Part shown: positions 50,217 to 59,031 of the stretch, in pieces
How positions within the stretch are numbered: the stretch's first letter is position 1
How the letters are laid out: every line of letters begins with the position of its first letter
Source: JACJXW01 sp964418125
GTDB lineage: Bacteria; Bacteroidota; Bacteroidia; Chitinophagales; Saprospiraceae
Assembly (NCBI GenBank): GCA_964418125.1
Contig: CAYQKY010000021.1
Coordinates: 14,411 to 78,410 of the forward strand
Length of the DNA: 64,000 bases
Direction of reading: 5' to 3'
Notes under the pieces: generated by a model
Database searches by the model: none
Seen by the model: the letters and a program-made list of their open reading frames with translations, nothing else
Told to the model about the DNA's origin: nothing
Position numbers and translations under genes: made by a program

Positions 50217-50777
50217 TCATTCCTCTCCCCACCGGTAGCTGTCCACCTCCAGCCCCGCCAGGCCGATCACCCGGTCGACAACAGTAGCGGCCAGTTCTTC
50301 AAAATCTTTAGGTTTGCTGTAAAAGGACGGGCTGGCCGGGCAGATGATGCCGCCCGCCTCGGTGACGGCCTTCATGTTGTTGATGTGGATGAGGTTGTAG
50401 GGCGTTTCGCGCGGCACGAGGATAAGGCGGCGGCGCTCCTTGAGGGCTACGTCGGCGGCTCGGGTGGCGAGGTCGTCGGAAATGCCGTTGGCGATGCGGC
50501 CCAGCAGGCCCATCGAGCAGGGGCAGATGATGACCACGCCGTACCGGGCGGAACCGGAAGCGAAGGGCGCCATGAAGTCGCGCTTGCCGTAGAAATCGAA
50601 GGGGTAGTTTTCATAGCTTCTGTCGCCCAGCTCGTATTCCCAGTTGAATTTGGCGTTGTCGCTCATCACGACGCCTACCGCTTCGAGCTGATCCTGGAGC
50701 GTTACCAGTTTGTCGAGTAGAACTTTGGCGTAGATGCTCCCGCTGGAGCCGCCGATGCCGATGGCTATTTTAGTCAT
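50217..50777 (-). CDS. ubiX: Flavin prenyltransferase
   Basis: This 186-residue UbiX/Pad1-like flavoprotein attaches a dimethylallyl group to FMN to make prenylated FMN, the cofactor of UbiD decarboxylases. Motifs are IGIGGSSGSIYAKVLLD, FASGSARYGVVIICPCSMG, DDLATRAADVALKERRRLI and LVPRETPYNLIHINNM. In Bacteroidota it serves menaquinone biosynthesis through UbiD-like steps or related decarboxylations. No ubiD is adjacent. Confidence 0.93.
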   Translation of the reverse strand: MTKIAIGIGGSSGSIYAKVLLDKLVTLQDQLEAVGVVMSDNAKFNWEYELGDRSYENYPFDFYGKRDFMAPFASGSARYGVVIICPCSMGLLGRIANGISDDLATRAADVALKERRRLILVPRETPYNLIHINNMKAVTEAGGIICPASPSFYSKPKDFEELAATVVDRVIGLAGLEVDSYRWGEE

Positions 50778-51127
50778 GGTTGATTGGTTGATTTTTACCC
50801 GGCCGAGGGACGAGGACGGGGGTTGATTGGTTGATTCGGGCTAAAAGGAAAGGGAGAATCCGTTCAAATGTTCACTAAGTCGAGACGATTTTTGGAGCCT
50901 TCCAATAAGGAACCTTGCGAAAATCTTTGACTTCCCTTTACTTTCAGAATATTTTTTCCGTTACATTACCCACGACAAAACAAATCATAAATCAAACATA
51001 ATCAAATACTTAGACTCAAAGTAAAATTAAAAACCCCCAAAATATGCTCAGCAGAACTGCTGATAACTGTCCTGGAAATTGTTCTGAGAAACGGGTAACT
51101 TTGCTTTAGCCCTAGTTTATAGCCTGC
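50778..51127. other. Intergenic spacer, no gene seen
   Basis: The first 60 bases carry GGTTGATT direct phrases like those of other spacers. The rest (50870-51110) is AT-rich without features I can name, and must hold the ubiX promoter on the minus strand. Confidence 0.35.
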
Positions 51128-51172
51128 CGGGCTAGTGGCCAGGCGACTTTAAGTCGACTGGCCACTAGCCCG
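51128..51172 (-). terminator. 45-nt near-perfect hairpin after the phosphoesterase gene
   Basis: CGGGCTAGTGGCCAG (51128-51142) is the exact complement of CTGGCCACTAGCCCG (51158-51172), and an inner CGACTT/AAGTCG pair closes it to a one-base loop. It lies 13 bases beyond the stop of the minus-strand phosphoesterase. No T-run follows, so its role as a terminator is inferred. Confidence 0.55.
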
Positions 51173-51184
51173 GGCCCCATCTCC

Positions 51185-52141
51185 CTACTCCCCCATCCCA
51201 TCCAACGCCACAAATTCCCAGCTCAACTCCCCATCCCGGGGCTCATATTCCAGCACCAGCACCTGATCCGGCCCGAAGTCCTTTACATACTCCGGAGCAT
51301 ATTCCCGGCGCAGGGAATTGTTAATGCCGGAGCCCAGCATCCATATTCCTTCCGGGGTGCGGAATTCGAAGGATTTGGCCTGCATGCCCACGTCTCCGCC
51401 GATGAGCACCACCTGTACGCCCCGTTTTTGGACTGCGACGAGCCAGGGGTACACGTTGGCCGTCACCTCTGACTCCGGATCGCAGGCGCCGTAGATGGGG
51501 GCGGCGTTGACGTTGAAGGCCCGGAGGGTATCCCCGGTTTCGGTGATCTTCAGGTCGTTGAACAGCCCCAGGTGGTGCAGGATAATGAGGTGGGAGGCTT
51601 CCCGAATGGTATCGGCTACGGTGCGGATCATTTCCCACTGGGCGGCCTTCTGTTCACAATTCTGCTGAGGCGGTACGGAGGGGTACGGCCAGAAGAAGTT
51701 GGTGTTCAGCACCATGAGGCAGTAGCCGCTTTGCCAGCGGGTGTAAAAGGAAGGGCGCTGCAGGTAATCCAGGATGGCATCCGGATCGCCATAGTCATAA
51801 TCGTGATTGCCCAGCGTCCAGTGCACTCTGTTCAGGTTAAACAGGCTGTCCAGGTATGGAAGCACTTCCGGGCGCCCGGCGGCGTGGGAGCATACGTCGC
51901 CGCCCAGCCAGATCTGGCTGTAGGGGCTGTAATCCAGGCGTTCCAGGCGGCTGTCCACCCGGTCGGGGTAGTTCCAGTCGTAGGGGTGGCCGAGGAAGAG
52001 GTACCGCTCCGGTGCAGAAGGGTTGGCCGTTTGGCCGGAGCAGGCAAGAACGGCAGCGCACAGGCCGGCGGCCAGGAAAACAACAAGGCGCCGGGGAGGA
52101 GGATTTTTCCTGTTTATCGGGCCGGCAATATCCTTTATCAT
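51185..52141 (-). CDS. Calcineurin-like metallophosphoesterase lipoprotein
   Basis: This 318-residue protein has a lipoprotein signal (VVFLAAGLCAAVLACSGQ). Metallophosphoesterase motifs are GGDVCSH (Asp), GNHDYDYGD (Asn-His-Asp), HHLGLFND (His) and a later GGDVGMQAKS in place of the usual GHxH. The first DxH motif is altered to GHPYDW, so metal coordination may differ from the norm. It would act on a phosphoester in the periplasm, substrate unknown. It is divergent from the cbb3 oxidase operon. Confidence 0.8.
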   Translation of the reverse strand: MIKDIAGPINRKNPPPRRLVVFLAAGLCAAVLACSGQTANPSAPERYLFLGHPYDWNYPDRVDSRLERLDYSPYSQIWLGGDVCSHAAGRPEVLPYLDSLFNLNRVHWTLGNHDYDYGDPDAILDYLQRPSFYTRWQSGYCLMVLNTNFFWPYPSVPPQQNCEQKAAQWEMIRTVADTIREASHLIILHHLGLFNDLKITETGDTLRAFNVNAAPIYGACDPESEVTANVYPWLVAVQKRGVQVVLIGGDVGMQAKSFEFRTPEGIWMLGSGINNSLRREYAPEYVKDFGPDQVLVLEYEPRDGELSWEFVALDGMGE

Positions 52142-52216
52142 CCGCTTTTTTGTTCAATACAACAATGTGCTTACTTTCACAAGAGCAGGCCTCAGGCCAT
52201 TTTACAGGCAAAATGA

Positions 52217-52250
52217 TGACAAAAGTCACCCTTTTGCCTGACAAAGATCA
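52217..52250 (+). promoter_or_regulatory. Two CRP/FNR-like palindromes upstream of the cbb3 operon
   Basis: TGAC-AAAA-GTCA (52217-52228) and TGAC-AAAG-ATCA (52239-52250) share the half-site/N4 architecture of FNR/CRP-family operators, and their centres are 22 bp apart, about two helical turns. They lie 89-122 bases before ccoS. FNR-type control of cbb3 oxidases by oxygen is well established in other bacteria, and the regulator here is unknown. Confidence 0.55.
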
Positions 52251-52338
52251 TCAATCTGAGCCTGATGCCTCTCCTATCTTGCATCCCATATTGAGAAATT
52301 CAAGGTAATCAAGGTAATTGTAAGAACTGGCACAAGGT

Positions 52339-52563
52339 ATGAAAATCATTTTCCTTCTCATCATTGTGAGCCTCATCGTAGCATTGGGATTCCTGGGAGC
52401 CTTCCTGTGGGCGGTTCGCAGCGGGCAGTACGACGACGATTTCAGCCCTGCGGTCCGCATCCTTTTTGACGATGACGGGCAGAGCGCGCAACGCGAGGGC
52501 GCTGATTCACACGATACCACTCTTCAACAAACAGAAAACAACCATAACACATCAAAATCTTGA
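52339..52563 (+). CDS. ccoS: cbb3-type cytochrome oxidase assembly protein CcoS
   Basis: This 74-residue protein has one transmembrane helix (IFLLIIVSLIVALGFLGAFLWAV) followed by the CcoS signature SGQYDDDFSPAVRILFDDD. CcoS is needed for haem and copper insertion into the CcoN subunit. The hydrophilic tail after residue 50 (Gln/Asp/His-rich) is longer than in some relatives. It lies four bases before ccoNO. Its usual partner, the copper ATPase CcoI, is not upstream here. Confidence 0.93.
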   Translation: MKIIFLLIIVSLIVALGFLGAFLWAVRSGQYDDDFSPAVRILFDDDGQSAQREGADSHDTTLQQTENNHNTSKS

Positions 52564-52567
52564 CCTA

Positions 52568-54703
52568 ATGGCACAAGTTGAGAAATTCAGTTACGACAAT
52601 GCCATCGTCCGGAAGTTTACCTACGCCACCATCGTTTTTGGCGTGGTGGGCATCCTGGTGGGGCTGATCGCCGCCCTGCAGTTGGTGTTCCCTTCGTTGA
52701 ACCTCGGCATCCCCGAGACGACTTTCGGCCGCATCCGCCCGCTGCATACCAATGCAGCGATCTTCGCGTTTGTGGGCAACGGCATTTTTATGGGAGTCTA
52801 CTACTCTCTGCAACGCTTGCTGAAAACCCGCATGTACAGCAAGTTCCTTAGTGAATTCCATTTCTGGGGCTGGCAGGCCATTATCCTTGCCGCCGCCATC
52901 ACCCTGCCGCTGGGCATCACCAGCGCGCACGAATATGCCGAGCTGGAGTGGCCGATCGACATCGCCATAGCGCTGGTATGGGTAGCCTTCGGCGTCAACA
53001 TGTTCGGCACCATCCTGAAGCGCCGCGAGCAGCACCTCTACGTAGCGATCTGGTTCTACATCGCCACCTGGGTAACCGTAACCGTGCTGCACATCGGAAA
53101 CAACCTGGAACTGCCGGTGACGCTCTGGAAAAGCTACCCGGTCTTCGCCGGCGTGCAGGACGCGCTGATACAGTGGTGGTACGGGCACAACGCGGTGGCC
53201 TTCTTCCTGACCACCCCCTACCTCGGGCTCATGTACTACTACCTGCCCAAGGCCGCCAACCGCCCGGTCTATTCCTATAAACTGTCCATCATTCACTTCT
53301 GGGCGCTCATTTTCATTTACATCTGGGCAGGGCCGCACCACCTGCTGTACACCTCGCTGCCCGACTGGGCGCAGTCGCTGGGCACCGTTTTCTCGATAAT
53401 GCTCATCGCTCCCTCCTGGGGAGGTATGCTCAACGGCCTGCTCACCCTGAGAGGCGCCTGGGACCGCGTACGGCAAGACCCCGTGCTCAAGTTCATGGTG
53501 GTAGCCGTGACCGCCTACGGTATGGCCACCTTCGAAGGGCCCATGCTCTCCATCAAATCGGTCAATGCCATTAGCCATTATACCGACTGGACCATCGGCC
53601 ACGTGCACATCGGCACTCTGGGCTGGAACGGCTTCCTGACCTTCGGCATCCTGTACTGGCTGATCCCCAGGTTGTTCAATACCAAGCTGCATTCTCTGAA
53701 GCTGGCCAACGCCCACTTCTGGATCGGTACCCTGGGTATCCTCTTCTACGCCATTCCGCTTTACTGGGCTGGTTGGACGCAGAGCCTGATGTGGAAGCAG
53801 TTCACCCCCGACGGCTTCCTGCAGTACGGCAACTTCCTGGAAACGGTCACGCAGATCATTCCGATGTATGCGCTGCGCGCCCTGGGCGGCACCTTGTATG
53901 TAGTTGGGTACTTCGTTATGATCTACAATCTGGTCAAGACCATTCAGGCCGGCTCCTTTATCGGTGACGAAGAGGCCGAAGCTCCGCCTGCCTCTACCTG
54001 GGCTGCTCACGGTGGCAAAGAACACTGGCACCGCTGGATCGAGCGCCGCCCGGTCCAGATGCTGATCGCCGCCACCATCGCCATTCTCATTGGCGGTATT
54101 GTGGAGATCTTCCCGCTGACTATGATCGATGAACAAGTGCCCAAGATCGAATCCGTAACGCCTTACACGCCGCTGGAACTGGAAGGCCGCGACATCTACA
54201 TCCGCGAAGGCTGCCTCGGCTGCCACTCCCAGATGGTGCGCCCGTTCCGCTCGGAGACCGAACGCTACGGCGAATACTCCAAGTCGGGCGAGTTCATCTA
54301 CGACCGCCCCTTCCTCTGGGGTTCCAAGCGCACCGGGCCCGACCTGCACCGCGTCGGCGGCAAATATCCGGACAGCTGGCACTACAACCACATGCTCGAC
54401 CCGGAGACCACTTCACCGGGCTCCATCATGCCGCCTTATCCCTGGCTGCTGAGAGACGAGCTGGACACCAGCAATACCGCCGCCAAGATCCGGGCGCTGC
54501 AAACCCTGGGCACTCCCTATCCGGAAGGCTATGACCAGATCGCGGTGGATGACCTGCAGAAACAGGCCAAGATCGTGGCGGACAACCTGCGCAAGGACGG
54601 CATCGATGATGACAAGCTCGAAGAAAAAGAGATCGTCGCCCTGATCGCCTATCTGCAGAAGCTGGGTACGGATATTAAACCTGCGCCGCAGGCGGGGAAT
54701 TGA
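52568..54703 (+). CDS. ccoN: cbb3 cytochrome oxidase CcoN-CcoO fusion subunit
   Basis: This 711-residue protein joins the catalytic CcoN (residues about 1-475, twelve helices, haem-copper ligands in LHTNAAIFAF, WYGHNAVAFFL, WAGPHHLLYTSLPDW and GHVHIGTLGWNG) to the CcoO mono-haem domain. CcoO has its own anchor helix (LIAATIAILIGGIVEIF) and CLGCHSQMVRPF at about residue 548, with GPDLHRVGGKYPDSWHYNHM supplying further family motifs. The oxidase reduces O2 to water at low oxygen and pumps protons. The fusion is usual in Bacteroidota. The ATG at 52568 is used rather than an earlier open frame inside ccoS. Confidence 0.95.
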   Translation: MAQVEKFSYDNAIVRKFTYATIVFGVVGILVGLIAALQLVFPSLNLGIPETTFGRIRPLHTNAAIFAFVGNGIFMGVYYSLQRLLKTRMYSKFLSEFHFWGWQAIILAAAITLPLGITSAHEYAELEWPIDIAIALVWVAFGVNMFGTILKRREQHLYVAIWFYIATWVTVTVLHIGNNLELPVTLWKSYPVFAGVQDALIQWWYGHNAVAFFLTTPYLGLMYYYLPKAANRPVYSYKLSIIHFWALIFIYIWAGPHHLLYTSLPDWAQSLGTVFSIMLIAPSWGGMLNGLLTLRGAWDRVRQDPVLKFMVVAVTAYGMATFEGPMLSIKSVNAISHYTDWTIGHVHIGTLGWNGFLTFGILYWLIPRLFNTKLHSLKLANAHFWIGTLGILFYAIPLYWAGWTQSLMWKQFTPDGFLQYGNFLETVTQIIPMYALRALGGTLYVVGYFVMIYNLVKTIQAGSFIGDEEAEAPPASTWAAHGGKEHWHRWIERRPVQMLIAATIAILIGGIVEIFPLTMIDEQVPKIESVTPYTPLELEGRDIYIREGCLGCHSQMVRPFRSETERYGEYSKSGEFIYDRPFLWGSKRTGPDLHRVGGKYPDSWHYNHMLDPETTSPGSIMPPYPWLLRDELDTSNTAAKIRALQTLGTPYPEGYDQIAVDDLQKQAKIVADNLRKDGIDDDKLEEKEIVALIAYLQKLGTDIKPAPQAGN

Positions 54704-54708
54704 TCGTG

Positions 54709-54784
54709 GTTCGCTATTCGCCATTCGGTGTTCGGTATTCGGCGCCTACAGGCGTTGACGAACAGTGAACGGCGAACAGCGAAC
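54709..54784. repeat. Long imperfect inverted repeat between ccoNO and ccoQ
   Basis: 26-base arms (54709-54734 and 54759-54784) are reverse complements with four mismatches and are made of GTTCGC/TTCGCC phrases. The hairpin begins six bases after the ccoNO stop. Inside an operon it could stabilise the upstream message or reduce downstream transcription. Confidence 0.55.
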
Positions 54785-54811
54785 TGCCAAAAACCAAAAA
54801 AGTAACAAGCC

Positions 54812-55009
54812 ATGTTCAAATACCTTCTCGAAAGCGCCGGAAACATCAACTGGATGGCCATATCAGCGCTGATCACTTTTATGGCGGTCTTCATGATAAG
54901 TGTGGTGTTGGTGTTCAAGCACAATTCGGCCTATATAGATAAGATGGCAAGCCTGCCATTGGATGACTCCAATCCTGTTAACTCTGAAAACGACAATCAT
55001 GAGAAATAA
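54812..55009 (+). CDS. ccoQ: Small cbb3 oxidase subunit (CcoQ-like)
   Basis: This 65-residue protein has one transmembrane helix (WMAISALITFMAVFMISVVLV) and a short acidic/hydrophilic tail (KMASLPLDDSNPVNSENDN), as in the small CcoQ/FixQ-like subunits between CcoNO and CcoP of Bacteroidota. It is assigned mainly by position and topology. Its last 11 bases overlap the ccoP start. Confidence 0.8.
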   Translation: MFKYLLESAGNINWMAISALITFMAVFMISVVLVFKHNSAYIDKMASLPLDDSNPVNSENDNHEK

Positions 55010-55973
55010 AACCCTTAAGTTGATACCGGCGGCCCTGCCCCTGCTGTTATCTTCGGCCAACGCCTGGGGCCAGGCGGCGGGAGAGGCAGGCGCCACACCC
55101 TACTTCTACGACAACATGCTGTCTTACGGGATGCTCGCTCTGGCGGCCGTCGTCTTCATCGCTACGCTGATGGCCCTGTACAACCTGCTCAACATCATGG
55201 TCAAGGTGCAACAGATCCGCATCTATCAGGAACAGGGGATCGAGGCATACCAGGAAGAAGTTTCGAAACCGAAAGAATCCATTTTCGAGCGCCTGTACAA
55301 GCGCATGACCAGCGTCGTGCCGGTGGAAAAAGAAGAAGATATCCTCTTCGACCACGAGTACGACGGCATCCGCGAGCTGGACAACGTCCTGCCGCCCTGG
55401 TGGGTGGCCATGTTCTACGTCACCATCGCCTTCGGAGTGGTTTATTACACCTATTACCACTTCACCGGCGCCGGGCCGAGTTCTGCCGAAGAATACAAGA
55501 TGGAGATGGAACGAGCAGAAAAGGCCGTACAGGCCTACCTGTCCACCCAGGCCAACCAGGTCGATGAAACCAACGTGGAACTGCTTACCGACGAGCAGGC
55601 AATAGCCGCCGGAAAGGCCATCTACGAAGGCAAGGGCACCTGTTTCACCTGCCACGGCATGTTCGGCGAAGGGGGCATCGGCCCCAATATGACCGACCCC
55701 TACTGGATACACGGCGGAGGCATCAAAGACCTGTTCAAGACCATCAAATACGGCGTTCCCGAAAAGGGGATGATCTCCTGGAAGGAACAGCTCAAACCCG
55801 TTGAAATGCAACAGGTGTCCAGCTACATCCTGAGCCTGCAGGGCACTAACCCGCCCAACCCGAAGGAGCCTCAGGGGGAACTCTACCAACAGGTGGACAA
55901 CGCCGCCCCGGCCGATACTTCCTCTACTGAGGTGAGTGAGCAGGAAGGGGACGCCATTGGGATGAGTGAATGA
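54999..55973 (+). CDS. ccoP: cbb3 cytochrome oxidase subunit III with a single haem c
   Basis: This 324-residue protein has an N-terminal hydrophobic segment (LIPAALPLLLSSANAWG), a membrane helix (MLALAAVVFIATLMALY), the CcoP N-terminal motif (EEDILFDHEYDGIRELDNVLPPWW) with a second helix, and one cytochrome c domain (about residue 213, CFTCHGMFGEGGIGPNMTD). Proteobacterial CcoP carries two haems. This version has one CxxCH, as is common in Bacteroidota. It passes electrons to CcoO/CcoN. The tail is Glu/Asp/Ser-rich. Confidence 0.93.
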   Translation: MRNKTLKLIPAALPLLLSSANAWGQAAGEAGATPYFYDNMLSYGMLALAAVVFIATLMALYNLLNIMVKVQQIRIYQEQGIEAYQEEVSKPKESIFERLYKRMTSVVPVEKEEDILFDHEYDGIRELDNVLPPWWVAMFYVTIAFGVVYYTYYHFTGAGPSSAEEYKMEMERAEKAVQAYLSTQANQVDETNVELLTDEQAIAAGKAIYEGKGTCFTCHGMFGEGGIGPNMTDPYWIHGGGIKDLFKTIKYGVPEKGMISWKEQLKPVEMQQVSSYILSLQGTNPPNPKEPQGELYQQVDNAAPADTSSTEVSEQEGDAIGMSE

Positions 55974-55976
55974 GTA

Positions 55977-56031
55977 ATGGAATGAAGGAATGATTTGGAG
56001 CCCCATTCAATCCTTCGTTCCTTCATTCCAT
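55977..56031. repeat. Inverted repeat directly after ccoP
   Basis: ATGGAATGAAGGAA (55977-55990) is the exact complement of TTCCTTCATTCCAT (56018-56031). It is built of the same GGAATGA phrase as the hairpin at 44956-45022, in a different gene context. Confidence 0.55.
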
Positions 56032-56086
56032 CATTCCATATCTAATAAACGCCCATACTCGAACCTCGAATTAAAGAAGTATTATC

Positions 56087-57592
56087 ATGAACGCAAGCGA
56101 GCCAATTAAAGATACCGAAGCCTATCGCGATAAGATAGCGACGGTCGACGAGGCGGGCAAGCGGGTATGGATCTATCCGAAAAAGCCCAAAGGGCCTTAC
56201 ACCAACGCACGCACCTATGTGAGCTGGGTACTGCTGGCATTCCTTTTTGGGATGCCTTTCATCAAGGTCAACGGAGAGCCGCTTCTGCTCTTCAATGTTC
56301 TGGAGCGAAAGTTCATCCTGTTTGGCGTCACTTTCATGCCGCAGGACTTTCACCTCTTCGTGCTGGCTATGATCACATTTGTCGTTTTCATCGTACTCTT
56401 TACGGTGGTATGGGGGCGCCTGTTCTGTGGCTGGGTTTGCCCGCAGACCATCTTCATGGAGATGGTGTTCCGAAAGATCGAGTACGCCATCGAAGGGGAC
56501 GCCAACGCCCAGCGCCGGCTCGACGCCGCCCCCTGGACAACCGATAAGATCATCAGAAAGGTATCCAAGCAGGCTATATTTTTCGCCATTGCCGTCCTGG
56601 TGGCCAACACCTTTCTGGCCTATATCATCGGCATCGATGAGGTGATCAATATCGCCACCGAGCCCTTGTCCCAACACTGGAAAGGCTTTGTCGCTATGCT
56701 CCTCTTTTCCGGGGCATTCTACTTTGTCTTTTCCTACCTGCGCGAACAGGTCTGCGTAGCCATCTGCCCTTACGGCCGCCTGCAGGGCGTCATGCTCGAC
56801 CGCAACTCCATCGTGGTGGCCTATGATTTCGAACGGGGAGAACCCAGGGGCAAACTGAAAAAGGCGCGCAAGGCGAAGCCTGCCAACAGCCCTCTTTCCA
56901 AAATAGAGGGCGAAGTGGCCACCGCCGCCAAAGCCACCAACGGCAACCCCGCCGAAGAGATGAAAGCTGAACTCGGCGACTGTATCGACTGCAAGCTCTG
57001 CGTGCAGGTATGCCCTACCGGAATTGACATCCGCGACGGCACCCAGCTGGAATGCGTCAACTGCACCGCCTGCATCGATGCCTGCGATGAAGTGATGGTC
57101 AAGGTCAACCGTCCGAAAGGCCTCATCCGCTACGACAGCTACAACGGCATTGTCGAAGGGCGCAAGAAGCTCTTTACCGGCCGGGTGATCGCCTATACCG
57201 CGGTGCTCGCCATCCTGATCGTGGTGAATATCGTTCTGTTGGCCGCCCGAACCGACGTGGAAACACTATTGCTGCGCACGCCCGGCGTCCTTCCTCAGAA
57301 GGTGGATGAGACGCACGTCAGCAACCTGTACAATTACCAGGTGATCAACAAGACCAATGAGGAAATGCCAGTGGAGTTCCGCCTGGCGGAAGGCACCAAA
57401 GGCAGCATCCAGTTGGTGGGAGAATCCCCCACTGCCCATGCCGGAAAAGTCGCCGAAGGAGCTATGTTCATCATCCTGGAGAATGATGCCCTGGATGGCC
57501 ATAAAACTGAGGTCGAAATCGAAGTCTACTCCAACGGAGAGCTGATCGACCAGGCGAAGACCAACTTCCTCAGGCCGGCGGGGATGCAGTGA
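56087..57592 (+). CDS. ccoG: Cytochrome oxidase accessory protein CcoG
   Basis: This 501-residue polytopic membrane protein has ferredoxin-type clusters: CGWVCPQTIFMEMVFRKIE and the pair CIDCKLCVQVCPTGIDI and CVNCTACIDACD. At least five helices surround them, and a periplasmic Ig-like C-terminal domain (VINKTNEEMPVEFRLAE) completes the FixG/RdxA architecture. CcoG is a cupric reductase that supplies Cu(I) for the CcoN active site. It lies in the cco operon 113 bases after ccoP. Confidence 0.94.
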   Translation: MNASEPIKDTEAYRDKIATVDEAGKRVWIYPKKPKGPYTNARTYVSWVLLAFLFGMPFIKVNGEPLLLFNVLERKFILFGVTFMPQDFHLFVLAMITFVVFIVLFTVVWGRLFCGWVCPQTIFMEMVFRKIEYAIEGDANAQRRLDAAPWTTDKIIRKVSKQAIFFAIAVLVANTFLAYIIGIDEVINIATEPLSQHWKGFVAMLLFSGAFYFVFSYLREQVCVAICPYGRLQGVMLDRNSIVVAYDFERGEPRGKLKKARKAKPANSPLSKIEGEVATAAKATNGNPAEEMKAELGDCIDCKLCVQVCPTGIDIRDGTQLECVNCTACIDACDEVMVKVNRPKGLIRYDSYNGIVEGRKKLFTGRVIAYTAVLAILIVVNIVLLAARTDVETLLLRTPGVLPQKVDETHVSNLYNYQVINKTNEEMPVEFRLAEGTKGSIQLVGESPTAHAGKVAEGAMFIILENDALDGHKTEVEIEVYSNGELIDQAKTNFLRPAGMQ

Positions 57593-57776
57593 GGATCATT
57601 GTTGGATGGTTAAATTGTTATATGGCTGCATTGTTGACAGGCGGTTGCCCATCCCCCGGGCTTTCGCCAACAAAAATCGCCCCGAGACAGGCGGAGCAGC
57701 CGTGAACCACCGCTCCGGTTTTTCCTTCCCGGCCCTGCCTGGCGAAAAAAAAAACGGGGCAAAAAAACTTAAAGTC

Positions 57777-58217
57777 ATGAAATTTAATTGGGGAACAGGA
57801 ATAGCCGTTTTTTATTCGCTTTTCGTGCTGGTACTGGTTTTCGCAGTGTATCGTTCGACCCAGCATGACAATAGCCTGGTCTCTGACCAATATTATGCAG
57901 ATGACCTGGCCTACCAGCAACACTACAACAAGCTGGTTAACGCCCAGCAACTGGAAGAAGACCTGAAGATCTGGAATAAGATACAGAAAAAGGAAGTGGA
58001 ACTGCATTTCCCGGCCGAATTTGACAAGGTGGCCGGAGAGGTACACTTCTTCTGCCCCTCAGATAAGCAGAGCGACTTCAGGCTGCCCGTGCGCGTTGGC
58101 GACGGCCATGTGCAGCGCATCCCTACGGAGGGCCTGCGGCCGGGCCGCTGGAAAGTGAAAGTCAACTGGAAAGCGGGAGGAAAAGAGTTTTATAAGGAAG
58201 AAAGTATCACGATTTAG
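57777..58217 (+). CDS. FixH/CcoH family protein
   Basis: This 146-residue protein has an N-terminal helix (WGTGIAVFYSLFVLVLVFAVY) and a periplasmic beta domain (HFPAEFDKVAGEVHFFCPSD, GLRPGRWKVKVNWKAGG) typical of FixH/CcoH, which binds and stabilises the cbb3 subunits during assembly. The ATG at 57777 begins the helix. The 184 bases between ccoG and this gene form no gene. Confidence 0.88.
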   Translation: MKFNWGTGIAVFYSLFVLVLVFAVYRSTQHDNSLVSDQYYADDLAYQQHYNKLVNAQQLEEDLKIWNKIQKKEVELHFPAEFDKVAGEVHFFCPSDKQSDFRLPVRVGDGHVQRIPTEGLRPGRWKVKVNWKAGGKEFYKEESITI

Positions 58218-58227
58218 CACTGGATAT

Positions 58228-58926
58228 ATGGCGCTTTGGACAGCATTTACGATCGGTTTACTGGGCAGCCTGCACTGCGTCGGCATGTGCGGGCCCATTG
58301 CCCTTTCCTTGCCGTATCAGGGTAGCCGGCGCTGGCAAGCCGGACTCAATGTCCTGCTCTATAATGTCGGCAGGGTAGCGACTTACGGCCTGCTCGGCCT
58401 GCTGGTCGGGCTGGTGGGGCGGGGTTTTTTCCTGGCGGGGTTCCAGTCTTATGTTTCCATAGGGCTGGGCGTCCTGCTGCTGGCCATCGCCCTGTTTTCC
58501 ATCAATGTGGAAAGCCAGCTGTTGCGCATCCCGTTCATGCAGCAGCTCAACAGCTGGGTAAAAAAACAACTGGGCTGGCTGCTCCGGCAGCGGGGCCCGG
58601 GCCGGCTCTTCCTGATCGGAATGCTGAACGGTTTGCTTCCCTGCGGGCTGGTCTATATGGCCATCGTCGGCGCTCTGGCGGCCGGCAGCATTCCCGAAAG
58701 CGCCCTATACATGGCCCTGTTCGGCGCCGGCACCATCCCCCTCATGCTCGGCACCGCCCTGGCCGGGCAGTTTATCAAGCTGCAGTGGCGGGCGCGCCTG
58801 CGCAAGCTGGCGCCTATGTTTCTGGTAGCCTTCGCCGTCCTGTTCATCCTCCGGGGGCTGAATTTTGACGTGCCCACCGGCCTGCAATTCTGGAACGACA
58901 TGCAGAATGCGCCGATGTGCCGGTAG
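58228..58926 (+). CDS. SafE/DsbD-like membrane protein of the cco operon
   Basis: This 232-residue protein has about six helices and the GSLHCVGMCGPI motif near its N-terminus, and later GMLNGLLPCGLVYMAIVGAL. This is the TauE/SafE-like DsbD_2 (UreH-like) family that follows fixH in cbb3 operons. The paired cysteines and His/Met suggest thiol or copper transfer across the membrane during oxidase maturation, in place of or beside CcoI. The common annotation 'sulfite exporter' is misleading here. It is the last gene of the operon. Confidence 0.87.
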   Translation: MALWTAFTIGLLGSLHCVGMCGPIALSLPYQGSRRWQAGLNVLLYNVGRVATYGLLGLLVGLVGRGFFLAGFQSYVSIGLGVLLLAIALFSINVESQLLRIPFMQQLNSWVKKQLGWLLRQRGPGRLFLIGMLNGLLPCGLVYMAIVGALAAGSIPESALYMALFGAGTIPLMLGTALAGQFIKLQWRARLRKLAPMFLVAFAVLFILRGLNFDVPTGLQFWNDMQNAPMCR

Positions 58927-58999
58927 TGGTTGATTGGGTTAATTGGGTTGATTGGGAGAGACTCACTCAACTGAATCAACTAACCACCCCAATCAACCA
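58927..58999. repeat. Inverted repeat after the SafE-like gene
   Basis: TGGTTGATTGGG (58927-58938) is the exact complement of CCCAATCAACCA (58988-58999), extended by further GGTTGATT/AATCAAC phrases inside. It starts with the first base after the stop codon. Confidence 0.55.
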
Positions 59000-59031
59000 A
59001 CAAAGAACTTGTGTCAATTACCTTGAATTCG

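Noticed and set aside
52565..54391. 608-codon minus-strand open frame opposite ccoNO
   Set aside because: It is a shadow of the oxidase gene, whose haem-copper and CxxCH motifs fix the coding strand.
58228..58926. Sulfite exporter linked to the sulfite operon
   Set aside because: The TauE/SafE name is generic; motif and position identify it as a cbb3 maturation protein.
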